From: Catenuloplanes niger
GTDB taxonomy: Bacteria; Actinomycetota; Actinomycetes; Mycobacteriales; Micromonosporaceae
Assembly (NCBI RefSeq): GCF_031458255.1
Contig: NZ_JAVDYC010000001.1
Location: 8,666,501-8,730,500, forward strand
DNA: 64,000 bases
Direction: 5' to 3'
The position numbers and the translations under genes were made by a program. Below the pieces are notes generated by a model that worked only from the letters and a program-made list of their open reading frames with translations, searched no databases and had not been told where the DNA came from. This document shows, one piece after another, positions 7,905 through 16,871 of this stretch; position 1 is the stretch's first letter, and every line of letters begins with the position of its first letter.

Positions 7905-8798
7905 TCAGCCGAGCAGCGCGTGCGCCACCGCGCGGCCGGAGAGCCAGGCGGTCTGCACCCGGGGCCGGCCGAACGCGTCACCGCAGAGCCAGACGTCACC
8001 GTCCACCGCGTACCGGGCGTCGGTGGCCTCGTCCGGTTGCGCGTAGGTCCAGCGGTGCACGTCCACGACCGGCGGCGCGGACAGGCCGAGCAGCTCACCG
8101 ACCGCGGCGGCGAGAACCGGCCCGGCGGCTCCGGGGTCGTCCAGGTGGCGCGCGGCCAGGGCGGCGGTCGAGTGCGCGACCAGGACCGGTGCGCCGTCGC
8201 CGCGCCGGTCGCCGTCGTCGCAGACGGTGGCGAGCACCGGGTGGTCGTTGACGAACGCGCCGGGCAGGTCGTCCCACTCCCGGGTGGGATAGCGCAGGAC
8301 CGCCGCGATCACCGGATGCCACACCTGGGCCCGCGCCGCCGCCGCGATCGCCGGGGGCGGGTCCAGGCGCAGCGCCTGCGGTCCCGGCACGGCGAGCACC
8401 ACCGCGTCCGCGTCCGCGGGCAGCCGGTCGACCGGCTGCGAGCAGCGGACGTCGAGCCCGTCGGCGAGGTCGGCCGCCAGCGACCGCAGCCCGCCCGGCG
8501 CCGCCCACCGCACCGGCCCGGTCGTCGGCGCACCGCCGGGATAGACCCGCAGCGTGTCCGTCCACGGCCGGATCAGCCCGCGCGTCTGCCACGACGCGAC
8601 CTGCGCGGTGAAGCCCGGATCGTCCGCGACGAGGTAGGCCGCGCCCATGTCCGCGTACCGCCCGTCGTACCGCTTGCTGGCCAGCCGCCCACCGGGCACC
8701 CGCCCCCGCTCGAGGACCCGCACCCGCGCCCCGCCGTCCACCAGCGCCCGCGCGCACGCGAGCCCCGCCACCCCGGCCCCCACCACGACAACGTCCAT
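7905..8798 (-). CDS. FAD-dependent amine oxidase-like protein (renalase-type)
   Basis: The 297-residue protein opens with a Rossmann FAD-binding motif (VVVVGAGVAGLACARAL) followed by an E at the end of strand 2 (LERG), then the GGRLA(S)K motif of the amine oxidase/renalase family, and ends with a second flavin motif, WLCGDAFGRPRVQTAWLSG. Length and motif order match small renalase-like oxidoreductases, which oxidise NAD(P)H isomers or amines; the substrate is unknown. The chosen ATG has no ribosome site but has a -10-like TAGTGT seven bases upstream, suggesting a leaderless transcript. It heads a minus-strand group with the 39-residue frame and the alpha/beta hydrolase, and is divergent from the ABM monooxygenase gene. 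Confidence 0.8.
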   Translation of the reverse strand: MDVVVVGAGVAGLACARALVDGGARVRVLERGRVPGGRLASKRYDGRYADMGAAYLVADDPGFTAQVASWQTRGLIRPWTDTLRVYPGGAPTTGPVRWAAPGGLRSLAADLADGLDVRCSQPVDRLPADADAVVLAVPGPQALRLDPPPAIAAAARAQVWHPVIAAVLRYPTREWDDLPGAFVNDHPVLATVCDDGDRRGDGAPVLVAHSTAALAARHLDDPGAAGPVLAAAVGELLGLSAPPVVDVHRWTYAQPDEATDARYAVDGDVWLCGDAFGRPRVQTAWLSGRAVAHALLG

Positions 8799-8805
8799 GA
8801 TCGCG

Positions 8806-8811
8806 ACACTA
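8806..8811 (-). promoter_or_regulatory. -10 element for a leaderless FAD oxidoreductase transcript
   Basis: TAGTGT on the minus strand lies seven nucleotides before the ATG. In actinobacteria TANNNT at this distance typically places the transcription start on the initiation codon. Confidence 0.45.
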
Positions 8812-8908
8812 TCGAGAACGTCCCGTTGTCCGCTTCCGGTACGCCGTCGCGCGGCGGAACGTGGCATCGTCGGGACGCACACCCACGACGCCCCGCCGAG
8901 GAGACATT

Positions 8909-9193
8909 TTGATCATCATCGCCGGTACGCTGCACGTCCAGCCGTCCGACCGCGACCGCTACCTGGCCGGGGTCGCGGACGTGACCCGCCGGGCCCGCGC
9001 CACGCCCGGATGCCTGGACTTCACGCAGGCCGCGGACCCGCTGGACCCGGCGCGGATCACCGTCTTCGAGCGCTGGGAGTCCGACGACCGGCTGGACCGG
9101 TTCCGCGCCGCCGGCGCCCCACCGGCCGACCTGCCCCCGCTGCGGGGCGCCGACGTCCACAAGTACCGGATCTCCAGCGTGGAGGCTCCGTGA
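8909..9193 (+). CDS. Antibiotic biosynthesis monooxygenase (ABM)-family protein, YgiN-like
   Basis: The 94-residue protein has the dimeric ferredoxin-like ABM layout: a strand with IIIAGTLHV, a helix with a DRDRYLAGVADVTRRAR pattern, TPGCLDF, ITVFERWES, and the closing helix and strand. Family members include quinol monooxygenases and heme-degrading enzymes; the substrate is not predictable. The start is TTG, chosen because GAGGAG lies five bases upstream and the conserved first strand begins immediately after it. Divergent from the FAD oxidoreductase, so both may respond to the same redox or small-molecule signal (inference). Confidence 0.8.
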   Translation: MIIIAGTLHVQPSDRDRYLAGVADVTRRARATPGCLDFTQAADPLDPARITVFERWESDDRLDRFRAAGAPPADLPPLRGADVHKYRISSVEAP

Positions 9194-9269
9194 CACCGGC
9201 CGCCCCCGCACCGGCCGCGGTCCCGGCTGGCCGCGGTGCGGCGGGTGCCGCATCAGGGATGGTCGGGGA

Positions 9270-9644
9270 ATGCGTGACCTGGAAGAGCTGAGCCACCGGT
9301 GGTGGGACTGGCAGGTCGCCGGCTGGGACGCGGCCGGGCTCCGCCTGGTAGCGGACAACGATCTGACCTATCACCACAGCGTCGAGGTTACCTTCGTCGA
9401 TGTCGCGTGGGCGGCGTGCGCGGACCTGTTCCACCACCCGGTCTTCCGGCCCGCGACGCCGGCCGAGAGGGAGTTCGCCCGGCAGGTCACCGCCGACGAG
9501 ACACATCACGTGTTCGCGTGGGACGCCGAGACCGCCGCCGGAACCGTCACGATGATGGTCGTCGCCCAGAGCGTACGAATCGCAGCGGACTTCGTCCGTC
9601 GGCCAGATCAGGACGCGCCCTCCGGCGCGACCCCGGGTCGGTGA
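9270..9644 (+). CDS. Hypothetical protein, 124 residues
   Basis: I do not recognise this family. The protein is acidic and rich in Trp and His in its first half (HRWWDWQVAGWD; YHHSVEV), with alternating strand-like segments (VEVTFVDVAWAACADLF; HVFAWDAE), and no signal peptide or membrane helix. Its 3' end has weak coding character and may be extended past the true domain. The ATG is preceded by a GGGGA stretch. It follows the ABM gene by 76 bp on the same strand. Confidence 0.55.
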   Translation: MRDLEELSHRWWDWQVAGWDAAGLRLVADNDLTYHHSVEVTFVDVAWAACADLFHHPVFRPATPAEREFARQVTADETHHVFAWDAETAAGTVTMMVVAQSVRIAADFVRRPDQDAPSGATPGR

Positions 9645-9848
9645 GCCGTACGCCGTGCCTGAACGGTCTGTCTGGTGCTGCGGCGGCCGAGTGGCTGGTC
9701 TCCCGACGTGGTCCGAGTTGCGCCGGAGCCGAAGGGCTCGATCGCGGTTGCCGAGGCTCCTCGGTTCGCACCGCGGGAAGATGCCGACACGGCGGGAAAC
9801 CGTCGCTTCTCGTCCGGATCACGGGGGTTCGCAGCACGCCGGTCGGCC

Positions 9849-9854
9849 TAGGGT
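9849..9854 (+). promoter_or_regulatory. -10 element for the HD-domain gene
   Basis: TAGGGT ends seven nucleotides before the ATG, with no ribosome site in between, consistent with leaderless transcription. The 217 bp between the preceding gene and this start hold no other recognisable feature. Confidence 0.4.
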
Positions 9855-9861
9855 TTTCGGC

Positions 9862-10506
9862 ATGGATCAGTTCGGTGAGGTGGCCGGCGTCCGCGTTCCG
9901 CGGACGCGACTGGCACGGGAGACGACGGCGTTCGCGCGGGACACCATGCCGGCGGTGTTGGTCAACCACGTGATGCGCACGTACCTGTTCGGCGCGATCC
10001 AGTTGCGGCGAACGGGTACGGCGTTCGACGAGGAGATCGCGTTCGTCGGCTGTCTGCTGCACGATCTGGGTCTGCTCGAGTCGTTCTGGTCACCGGCGGA
10101 ACGGTTCGAGGTCGACGGCGCGGACGCGGCCCGGCGGTTCCTCGCCGGCCGGGGCACGCCCGCGGAGACCGTCGACGTGGTCTGGGACGCGATCGCGCTG
10201 CACACGTCCGGCGGCATCGCGTTGCGCAAACGCCCGGAGATCGCGATCGTGGCGCTCGGCTCCGGGCTCGACTTCGCCGGAATGGGCCTGGAGCACCTGC
10301 CGGACGGTGCACTCGGTGAGATCCTCTCGGCGTACCCGCGGCTGGGTTTCAAGAGGGACGCGCTGGACACGATGGTGGCGCTCTGCGCCGGTAAGCCGGC
10401 CGGCGTGATGATGCACTATTTCGCCGAGGTCGGCCGCCGGCACATCCCCGGGTTCGGCCTGCCCACGGTGGACGACGTGCTGATGGCCGCGCCGTTCGAC
10501 GAGTGA
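9862..10506 (+). CDS. HD-domain protein, cyanamide hydratase-like subfamily
   Basis: The 214-residue protein has the HD-superfamily metal site: NHVMRTYLFG (first His) near residue 35, the HD pair in CLLHDLGLL near residue 63, a helix with VDGADAARRFL, and IALHTSGGIA near residue 112 supplying another His. This spacing matches the cyanamide-hydratase/DDI2-like group rather than the nucleotide-cleaving HD-GYP group. It probably acts on a small nitrile or carbonyl metabolite in the cytosol; the substrate is unproven. The start is set by the leaderless-type -10 and by the first helix beginning soon after. Convergent with the diguanylate cyclase gene, only 16 bp apart. Confidence 0.75.
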   Translation: MDQFGEVAGVRVPRTRLARETTAFARDTMPAVLVNHVMRTYLFGAIQLRRTGTAFDEEIAFVGCLLHDLGLLESFWSPAERFEVDGADAARRFLAGRGTPAETVDVVWDAIALHTSGGIALRKRPEIAIVALGSGLDFAGMGLEHLPDGALGEILSAYPRLGFKRDALDTMVALCAGKPAGVMMHYFAEVGRRHIPGFGLPTVDDVLMAAPFDE

Positions 10507-10522
10507 GCCGCCACGGCTCCGG

Positions 10523-12025
10523 TCAGCCTCGCGCGGGCGCGTGCTCGTCGGCGGGCCGCCGGGCGTCGCCGACGTGGCCGCGGGGTGACATGCCGCCGTC
10601 CGTGACCGCGGTGCGGCCGCGGCCGTCGTTCTTGGCCCAGTAGAGCGCCCGGTCCGCGTCCGCGACCAGCTGTTCCGGCACCTCGTGCCCGTCCCACAGC
10701 GCCACGCCGGCGGAGAACGACTGGCCGTACGGCGTGACCGTGCGCATCCGGTCGAGCAGCACCGCGGCCTCGTCCGCGGTGACGCCCGGCAGCAGCACGC
10801 CGAACTCCTCGCCGCCGTAGCGGGCCAGCAGGTCGCCGGGCCGCAGTCGTTCGCGCCAGGCCGCCGCGGCCTCCTTGAGCAGGCGGTCGCCGGCCGGGTG
10901 GCCGTGCGTGTCGTTGTACTTCTTGAAGTGGTCGAGGTCGATCAGCGCGACCGCCACGGGCGCGCCGCTGCGCACCGCCTTGGCCATCTCCCGGCTCAGT
11001 TCCAGGTCCCAGGCCCGCCGGTTGGGCAGGCCGGTCAGCTGGTCGTTGTGGGCGAGCGCGCGCAGTTGCGCGGCCTGGTCCTGCACCCGCGCGACCAGGC
11101 CGCCCATCCGGCACACGACCAGCAGGAACAGCACCGCCGAGCTGATCGCGATGGCCGGCCAGTCGATGGCCGCCGGGTGGGCGAAGCCCTGCACGGTCAG
11201 CACGGCCGGCGCGAGCAGTGAGGCGGCGGCGAGCAGGGTGAGCCGTCCGCGGGTGAACCGTTCGGCCCGGTCCGGGGCGACCTCGGACAGCGCCCGCATC
11301 GACGGGTGCAGCGCGGCCGCGCCCCACAGCAGGTACATCAGGATCCAGCCGAAGTCGAGTACGCCGTCGGTGTAGACGGTGAACATGTTGACGGTGGCGT
11401 AGCCGACGTCGCTGACCAGCTGGGCGCCGATCGCGGCCATCAGCAGCCGGTAGCTGGTGGTCCGCGCGCCCGGCGTGGTGGCCAGCCGGACCACCATGAC
11501 GAGCAGCAGCAGATCACCCGCCGGGTACGCGAGCGCGACCAGCCGTTGCAGCACGGTGAGCGATTCGTCCGCGGCGATCGGCCGCATCAGGAACGACCAG
11601 GCCAGCAGCGCGAGTCCGGTGGAGACGATGGCCGCGTCCAGCAGCCCGGCCCGGTCCCGCCCGGAGATCCGGCCCGCGATGAGCCGGTACGCCCCGGCCG
11701 CGAAGACCGGGTAGGCGAGCAGGTAGGGCACGTCCGCCGGGGCCGGGAAGCTGTCCCAGCCGAGCACGAAGTACTGCACCTGGTAGACGACGTCGCCGAG
11801 CGCCCACAGCGTGAGCCCGGCGGCGAACAGGTACCAGGGCATCACCCGCTCCGGCCGGTTCCGCCGGACGCCCAGCACGATCAGGGTGGCGGCGGCCAGC
11901 CCGAACAGGTTGTACACGGCCCAACTCCACGGACTCTCGGCCGGCAGCGAACGGTAGACGGCGGCCAGCAGCCCGCCACCGAGCAGCCACCACTGCCAGC
12001 CGGCCATCCGGCGTACGAGACTCAT
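10523..12025 (-). CDS. Membrane-bound GGDEF diguanylate cyclase
   Basis: The 500-residue protein has roughly nine hydrophobic helices in its first 320 residues, a short coiled linker, then a GGDEF domain beginning at NDQLTGLPNRR. The active-site motif is intact (GGEEF, residues 404-408), and an RPGD sequence exactly five residues before it (395-398) matches the product-inhibition I-site. It should make cyclic di-GMP from two GTP, with the membrane region as sensor; in filamentous actinomycetes this messenger affects development. Start choice is uncertain: the ATG used here has no clear ribosome site, and the frame remains open 60 bp upstream. No EAL domain is attached. Confidence 0.85.
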   Translation of the reverse strand: MSLVRRMAGWQWWLLGGGLLAAVYRSLPAESPWSWAVYNLFGLAAATLIVLGVRRNRPERVMPWYLFAAGLTLWALGDVVYQVQYFVLGWDSFPAPADVPYLLAYPVFAAGAYRLIAGRISGRDRAGLLDAAIVSTGLALLAWSFLMRPIAADESLTVLQRLVALAYPAGDLLLLVMVVRLATTPGARTTSYRLLMAAIGAQLVSDVGYATVNMFTVYTDGVLDFGWILMYLLWGAAALHPSMRALSEVAPDRAERFTRGRLTLLAAASLLAPAVLTVQGFAHPAAIDWPAIAISSAVLFLLVVCRMGGLVARVQDQAAQLRALAHNDQLTGLPNRRAWDLELSREMAKAVRSGAPVAVALIDLDHFKKYNDTHGHPAGDRLLKEAAAAWRERLRPGDLLARYGGEEFGVLLPGVTADEAAVLLDRMRTVTPYGQSFSAGVALWDGHEVPEQLVADADRALYWAKNDGRGRTAVTDGGMSPRGHVGDARRPADEHAPARG

Positions 12026-12094
12026 GGGTGGTTCATCGGCCGCGCGCCCGTGGACGTGAACGACTCCGGCGGAGAGCCACGTCACGCCGGCGGC

Positions 12095-12820
12095 TCAGTC
12101 CCAGACGACGATGTTGCGGCGGACCGGGGCCGTGCCGCCGTTGGAGGCGAACAGCTCGGGGGAGCGGGCGCGGATGCGTTCGACGTCGGCGAAGACGGCG
12201 CGCAGGTGGTGGCGCATGGCGGTGCGGGCGGCGGGCAGGTCGCGGCGGCGGACCGCGTCGAGGATGGCGCGGTGCTGGTCCGCGTTGACCGCGGGCGGGG
12301 TGGCGTCGTGCAGGCCGAGGCGGCGGGCGCGGTCGAGGTGGCCCTTGGCGGCGCTGACCGTGGCCCAGGCGGCGCCGTGCCCGCTGAGTCTGAGCAGGCC
12401 GTGGTGGAAGTCCTCGTCGAGCGCGAAGAAGTCCTCGACGGTGATGCCGGGACGGTCCTGGCGGCGCAGGTTGTCCTCGAGGTCGTCGAGCAGCGCCGGG
12501 TCGAGGTCCGGCGGCAGGTCGTCGAGCGCGGTCAGTTCGACGGCCTCGCGGATGAACTGGGCGTCGGCGACCCGGACCGGGTCGACCCGCGAGACGAACG
12601 AGCCGACCTGCGGGAACACCTGGACCAGGCCTTCCTCGGCGAGCAGGATCAGGCTCTCCCGGACCGGGGTGCGGCTGACGCCGAGCGCGGCGGCGAGCTC
12701 GTTCTCGCTGAGCGCGGCGCCGGGCGGCAGCTCCATGGTGAGGACCTTCCGGCGCAGCGTCGCATAGACCGTCTGCCGGTTTGTCCGTTTACGCCCGTCG
12801 GTCGCCACGGCTCCCAGCAT
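12095..12820 (-). CDS. GntR/FadR-family repressor of the adjacent sugar-acid operon
   Basis: The 241-residue protein has an N-terminal winged helix (TVYATLRRKVLTMELPPGAA, then SENELAAALGVSRTPVRESL with the recognition helix) and a C-terminal all-helical FCD domain with the metal-binding Asp/His pattern (DEDFHHGLLRLSG; NADQHRAILDAV; MRHHL). FCD repressors sense sugar acids or keto acids. It is divergent from the mannonate dehydratase gene, and a perfect 14-bp palindrome of GntR type sits between them on the operon promoter. I infer it represses the operon until a pathway intermediate binds. The ATG chosen gives a normal N-terminus; a GTG four codons later with GGGAG nearby is an alternative. 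Confidence 0.85.
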   Translation of the reverse strand: MLGAVATDGRKRTNRQTVYATLRRKVLTMELPPGAALSENELAAALGVSRTPVRESLILLAEEGLVQVFPQVGSFVSRVDPVRVADAQFIREAVELTALDDLPPDLDPALLDDLEDNLRRQDRPGITVEDFFALDEDFHHGLLRLSGHGAAWATVSAAKGHLDRARRLGLHDATPPAVNADQHRAILDAVRRRDLPAARTAMRHHLRAVFADVERIRARSPELFASNGGTAPVRRNIVVWD

Positions 12821-12835
12821 AGGTGAACCGAATGC

Positions 12836-12870
12836 TTGACTTTCTGACCGACCACCACTTGTATACAAGT
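12836..12870 (+). promoter_or_regulatory. Promoter with overlapping GntR operator
   Basis: TTGACT (12836-12841) is a good -35, and 17 bp downstream the -10 region falls in TTGTAT/TATACA. The same bases form a perfect palindrome, ACTTGTATACAAGT (12857-12870), of the TNGT-N2-ACNA type bound by GntR/FadR proteins. Occupancy would block RNA polymerase directly. Confidence 0.65.
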
Positions 12871-12905
12871 ACCTGCTTACAAGCGCGTAACAAGGGAGTG
12901 ATCCG

Positions 12906-14114
12906 GTGGCAACGATCGAACGGGTCGAGGTGCTGGTGACGTCGCCGGGCCGCAACTTCGTCACGCTGCGCATCACCACCTCGGACGGGGTGACCGGCCT
13001 CGGCGACGCCACGCTCAACGGGCGCGAGCTGGCCGTCGCCTCCTACCTCGAGGACCACCTGGCGCCGCTGCTGATCGGCCGCGACCCGGCCCGCATCGAG
13101 GACACCTGGCAGTACCTCTACAAGGGCGCCTACTGGCGGCGCGGGCCGGTCACGATGACCGCGATCGCGGCGGTGGACGTCGCGCTGTGGGACATCAAGG
13201 GCAAGGTCGCCGGGCTGCCGGTCTACCAGCTGCTCGGCGGCCGCTCCCGGGACGGCGTGCTGGTCTACTGCCACGCCAGCGGCACCGACGTCGAGGAGCT
13301 GCTCGACGACGTCGCCCGCTACCAGGAGCAGGGCTTCCAGGCGATCCGCGCGCAGGCCGCGGTGCCCGGGCTGAGCGGCAGCTACGGCGTGCGCAAGGGG
13401 CAGCTCTACGAGCCGGCCGCCACCCACCTGCCGGACGAGCAGGCCTGGAGCACCGAGGCGTACCTCGACTTCGCGCCCGGCTACCTGGCGAAGGTGCGTG
13501 ACCGTTTCGGGTTCGGCTTCCACCTGCTGCACGACGTTCACCACCGGCTCACCCCGATCGAGGCGGCCCGGTTCGGCCGGAGCGTCGAGGAGCTGCGGCT
13601 GTTCTGGATGGAGGACCCGACGCCGGCCGAGAACCAGGAGGCGTTCCGGCTGATCCGGCAGCACACCACCACGCCGATCGCGACCGGCGAGGTGCTCAAC
13701 TCGATCTGGGACGTGCAGGGCCTGATCACCGAGCAGCTCATCGACTACGTGCGCACCACGGTCGTGCACGCGGGCGGCATCACGCACCTGCGCCGGATCT
13801 TCGACCTGGCCGCGCTCTACGGCGTGCGGACCGGCTCGCACGGCGCCACCGACCTGTCGCCGGTGACCGTGGCCGCGGCCGTGCACGTGGACGTCTCCGT
13901 GCCGAACTTCGGCATCCAGGAGCACATGGGCCACACCGCGGAGACGTACGAGGTGTTCCGCGGCACGCCCCGGCTGGCGAACGGCATGCTGTACCCGTCG
14001 GACGAGCCGGGGCTGGGCATCAGCTACGACGACGAGGTGGCCGCGCGCTTCCCGTACGACGCGAAGTACCTGCCGGTCGCGCGGCGCCTCGACGGCTCGA
14101 TGCACGACTGGTGA
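12906..14114 (+). CDS. manD: D-mannonate dehydratase, ManD/RspA type of the enolase superfamily
   Basis: The 402-residue protein matches the length of ManD enzymes. The Mg2+ ligands D210, E236 and E262 fall in HDVHH, WMEDP and ATGEV, H212 is the paired base, and H312 lies in [10 protein letters not shown]. The loop with [16 protein letters not shown] carries the Tyr and Arg typical of this subgroup, in contrast to other enolase-superfamily dehydratases. It should convert D-mannonate (possibly also D-gluconate) to 2-keto-3-deoxygluconate. GTG start with GGGAG eight bases upstream. First gene of the operon, behind the GntR-type promoter; its stop overlaps the next start (GTGA). No KDG kinase or aldolase is in the window. 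Confidence 0.88.
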   Translation: MATIERVEVLVTSPGRNFVTLRITTSDGVTGLGDATLNGRELAVASYLEDHLAPLLIGRDPARIEDTWQYLYKGAYWRRGPVTMTAIAAVDVALWDIKGKVAGLPVYQLLGGRSRDGVLVYCHASGTDVEELLDDVARYQEQGFQAIRAQAAVPGLSGSYGVRKGQLYEPAATHLPDEQAWSTEAYLDFAPGYLAKVRDRFGFGFHLLHDVHHRLTPIEAARFGRSVEELRLFWMEDPTPAENQEAFRLIRQHTTTPIATGEVLNSIWDVQGLITEQLIDYVRTTVVHAGGITHLRRIFDLAALYGVRTGSHGATDLSPVTVAAAVHVDVSVPNFGIQEHMGHTAETYEVFRGTPRLANGMLYPSDEPGLGISYDDEVAARFPYDAKYLPVARRLDGSMHDW

Positions 14115-15466
14115 CGCGCGTGCTGCTCTCCAGGGCCACGATGACGGATCTCGCGCCACCGGCCGCCCCGCGCATCCTCCACTTCGGACTGGGCGCGTTC
14201 CACCGCGCGCACCAGGCCGTGTGGACCGAGGCGGTCGCGGCGCGCACCGGCGAACCGTGGGGCATCGTGGCGGTCGCGCCCCGCTCCCGGGACACCGTGG
14301 CGGCACTGCGCGCCCAGGACCACCTCTACTCGGTGATCACAAAAAATCCGGACCACGCGGCGGTACGGGTGTGTGGCGCGCTCTCCGGCGCGCTGCACCT
14401 GGCCGACGACGCGGCCGAGGTCGCGCGGCTGCTGACCGCGACCGAGACGACCGTGGTCACGCTGACGATCACCGAGAAGGGCTACTTCCGTACCCCTGAC
14501 GGGCATCTAGATCTCCAGACCGACCACGGGAGTACGGTGGTGGGCGCACTGACCCGGGGACTGCGGGCCCGGCACGCCGCCGGTGGCGCGCCGCTCACCG
14601 TGATCTCCTGCGACAACATGGCCGCGAACGGTGCCGCGCTGCACGGCGTGGTCCGCGACCTCGCGATCGCGACCGGCGCCCCCGACGACTTCCTCACCTG
14701 GCTGGGCACCGGCGTGGCCTGGCCGTCGACCGTGGTGGACCGGATCGTACCCGCGACGGTGGCCGGTGACCGTGACGTCGCGGAGGCCGCGCTCGGCCTG
14801 CGCGACGAGATGCCGGTCGCGGCCGAGCCGTACCGGATGTGGGTCATCGAGGACACGTTCGCCGCGGACCGGCCGCGCTGGGAACTCGACGGCGCGCTGA
14901 TCGTCCCGGACGTCACCCCCTACCAGCTGACCAAGCTGCGGCTGCTCAACGGCGCGCACTCCGCGCTGGCCTACCTCGGCGCGGCCGCCGGCCTGACCAC
15001 GATCGCGGACACGATGGACACCGAGTGGGGCCCGCGCCTGGTCCGGCGGCTCGCGGCCGAGGTCGGGCCCACGCTGCCGGCCGGCGGCCCGGACCCGGCC
15101 GAGTACGCGGACAGCCTGGTCGACCGGTTCGGCAACCCGGGCATCCGGCACTCGCTGCGGCAGATCGCCACCGACGGGTCCCGCAAGCTTCCGGAGCGCT
15201 GGTTCGGCGTGCTGCGCGCGACCGGTGCCCCGATCCTCGAACTGGCGCTGGCCGGCTGGGTGCACGCCACCCGCCCGGACGCCGCCGCACCCGACCCCCT
15301 CGGCGCCGACCTGGCGCACTCCTGGGGAATTTATCGCGATTTATCAGATCTGGTCGCCGCTCAGCTCCGGCTGGCCGGCGCACCTGATCTCGCCGACCGC
15401 ACCGAGCTCGTGAACTCGGTCGCGGCGCGGCTGCCCGCCCTCCGTGACGGGCGCATCGAATTCTGA
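14111..15466 (+). CDS. uxuB: D-fructuronate reductase (mannitol dehydrogenase family)
   Basis: The 451-residue protein begins with the family signature (LSRAT, then [13 protein letters not shown]) and contains the TITEKGY and SCDNMAANG segments, the VDRIVP motif, and the catalytic [16 protein letters not shown] lysine helix. Mannitol dehydrogenase-family enzymes near a mannonate dehydratase are usually fructuronate reductases, making D-mannonate from D-fructuronate with NADH. The GTG start overlaps the upstream stop by GTGA; I prefer it to a later ATG because the conserved LSRAT lies between them. It is slightly shorter than the E. coli enzyme. Mannitol or arabinitol dehydrogenase activity is possible but fits the neighbours less well. 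Confidence 0.82.
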   Translation: MTRVLLSRATMTDLAPPAAPRILHFGLGAFHRAHQAVWTEAVAARTGEPWGIVAVAPRSRDTVAALRAQDHLYSVITKNPDHAAVRVCGALSGALHLADDAAEVARLLTATETTVVTLTITEKGYFRTPDGHLDLQTDHGSTVVGALTRGLRARHAAGGAPLTVISCDNMAANGAALHGVVRDLAIATGAPDDFLTWLGTGVAWPSTVVDRIVPATVAGDRDVAEAALGLRDEMPVAAEPYRMWVIEDTFAADRPRWELDGALIVPDVTPYQLTKLRLLNGAHSALAYLGAAAGLTTIADTMDTEWGPRLVRRLAAEVGPTLPAGGPDPAEYADSLVDRFGNPGIRHSLRQIATDGSRKLPERWFGVLRATGAPILELALAGWVHATRPDAAAPDPLGADLAHSWGIYRDLSDLVAAQLRLAGAPDLADRTELVNSVAARLPALRDGRIEF

Positions 15467-15503
15467 CGTTCTCTCCCGGTTTGACGTTACGACGGAGTTC
15501 CAG

Positions 15504-16871
15504 ATGACCGATACATCCGCTGCACCCACGCCGGCCACGCCGGTCACGCGCAGCACCAAGGACCTCACCCGGGCCGCCGTGTCCGGGTGGCTCGGCACGG
15601 CCATGGAGTTCATGGACTTCCAGCTGTACTCGCTGGCCGCCGCGATCGTGTTCAACCAGATCTTCTTCCCGGACGTCTCGCCCGCGATCGGCCTGATCGC
15701 GGCGATGGCCACCTACGGCGTCGGCTACGTGGCCCGGCTCGCCGGTGCGATCTACTTCGGCCGGATGGGCGACCGGATCGGCCGCAAACGCGTCCTGTTC
15801 ATCACCATCGCGATGATGGGCGCGTCGACCACGCTGATCGGCGTGCTGCCCACCTACGCCACGATCGGCATCCTCGCGCCGATCCTGCTCGTCGTGCTGC
15901 GCCTGGTCCAGGGCTTCGGCGCGGGCGCGGAGATCGCCGGCGCCACCGTCATGCTCGCCGAGTACGCACCGGTCCGCCGGCGCGGCCTGATCGCGTCGCT
16001 GGTGTCGCTCGGCACGAACTCCGGCACGCTCGCCGCGTCCGGCCTGTGGGCGATCCTGCTCGCCGTGCTCACCGAGGAACAGCTGCTCAGCTGGGGCTGG
16101 CGCCTGCCGTTCCTGCTCAGCTTCGTACTCATGATCTTCGCGGTGTGGATGCGGCGCTCGCTCAAGGAGAGCCCGGTCTTCGAACAGCGCGCCGACGTCG
16201 TGGACGGCAAGGCCGTCGCGCTGTCCGCCGTCGACGGCTCCTCGACCGTCGAGGCCGCGCTGCACCAGCGCAAGGGCCGCGCCTTCTTCCTCGCGCTCGG
16301 GCTGCGCTTCGGCCAGGCCGGCAACTCCGGCCTGGTGCAGACGTTCCTGGTCGGCTACATCGCCACCGACCTGCTCGTCGACCGCTCGGTGCCGACCACC
16401 TCGATCGTCTGGGGTTCGCTGCTCGGCTTCGCGACGGTCCCGCTGATCGGCCTGCTCGGCGACCGGGTCGGCCGGCGCCCGGTGTACATCGGCCTGACCG
16501 TGGCGACCATGATCCTGGCCGTACCGCTGCTGCTTCTCATCACCGGCGGCACCACGGCGGGCATCATGGCCGGCATGATCCTCGCGCTGAACGTGGGCGT
16601 GCTCGGCCTGTTCTCCCTGGAGAGCGTGACCATGGCCGAGCTGTTCGGGGCCCGCACCCGGTTCACCCAGCTCGCCCTGGCCAAGGAGATCGGCGGCATC
16701 CTCGCCACCGCGATCGGCCCGGTCACCGCCGCCGCGCTGACCGCGTGGACCCAGCACTGGTGGCCGATCGCCGCGATGCTCATCGCCTACTCCGCGATCA
16801 CCCTGGTCGCCGCGCTGCTGTCGCCGGAGACCCGCGGCCGCGACCTGGTCCGGCTGGAGGACGCCCGATGA
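15504..16871 (+). CDS. MFS transporter of the metabolite:H+ symporter (MHS) group
   Basis: The 455-residue protein has 12 predicted helices. The MHS/sugar-porter loop motif GRMGDRIGRKR lies between helices 2 and 3 and VLRLVQGFGAGAEIAGA in helix 4, with a second copy GDRVGRRPV after helix 8. The family imports organic acids by proton symport, so this is the likely uptake route for the sugar acid metabolised by the operon (inference from position). The ATG follows ACGGAG at six bases. A hydrophilic stretch of about 25 residues sits between helices 6 and 7. Its stop overlaps the dehydrogenase start by ATGA. Confidence 0.85.
   Translation: MTDTSAAPTPATPVTRSTKDLTRAAVSGWLGTAMEFMDFQLYSLAAAIVFNQIFFPDVSPAIGLIAAMATYGVGYVARLAGAIYFGRMGDRIGRKRVLFITIAMMGASTTLIGVLPTYATIGILAPILLVVLRLVQGFGAGAEIAGATVMLAEYAPVRRRGLIASLVSLGTNSGTLAASGLWAILLAVLTEEQLLSWGWRLPFLLSFVLMIFAVWMRRSLKESPVFEQRADVVDGKAVALSAVDGSSTVEAALHQRKGRAFFLALGLRFGQAGNSGLVQTFLVGYIATDLLVDRSVPTTSIVWGSLLGFATVPLIGLLGDRVGRRPVYIGLTVATMILAVPLLLLITGGTTAGIMAGMILALNVGVLGLFSLESVTMAELFGARTRFTQLALAKEIGGILATAIGPVTAAALTAWTQHWWPIAAMLIAYSAITLVAALLSPETRGRDLVRLEDAR

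Noticed and set aside
3631-9193. A secondary-metabolite cluster suggested by tyrosinase and ABM monooxygenase
   Set aside because: No polyketide, peptide-synthetase, terpene or RiPP core genes are present; the oxidases are in separate transcription units.
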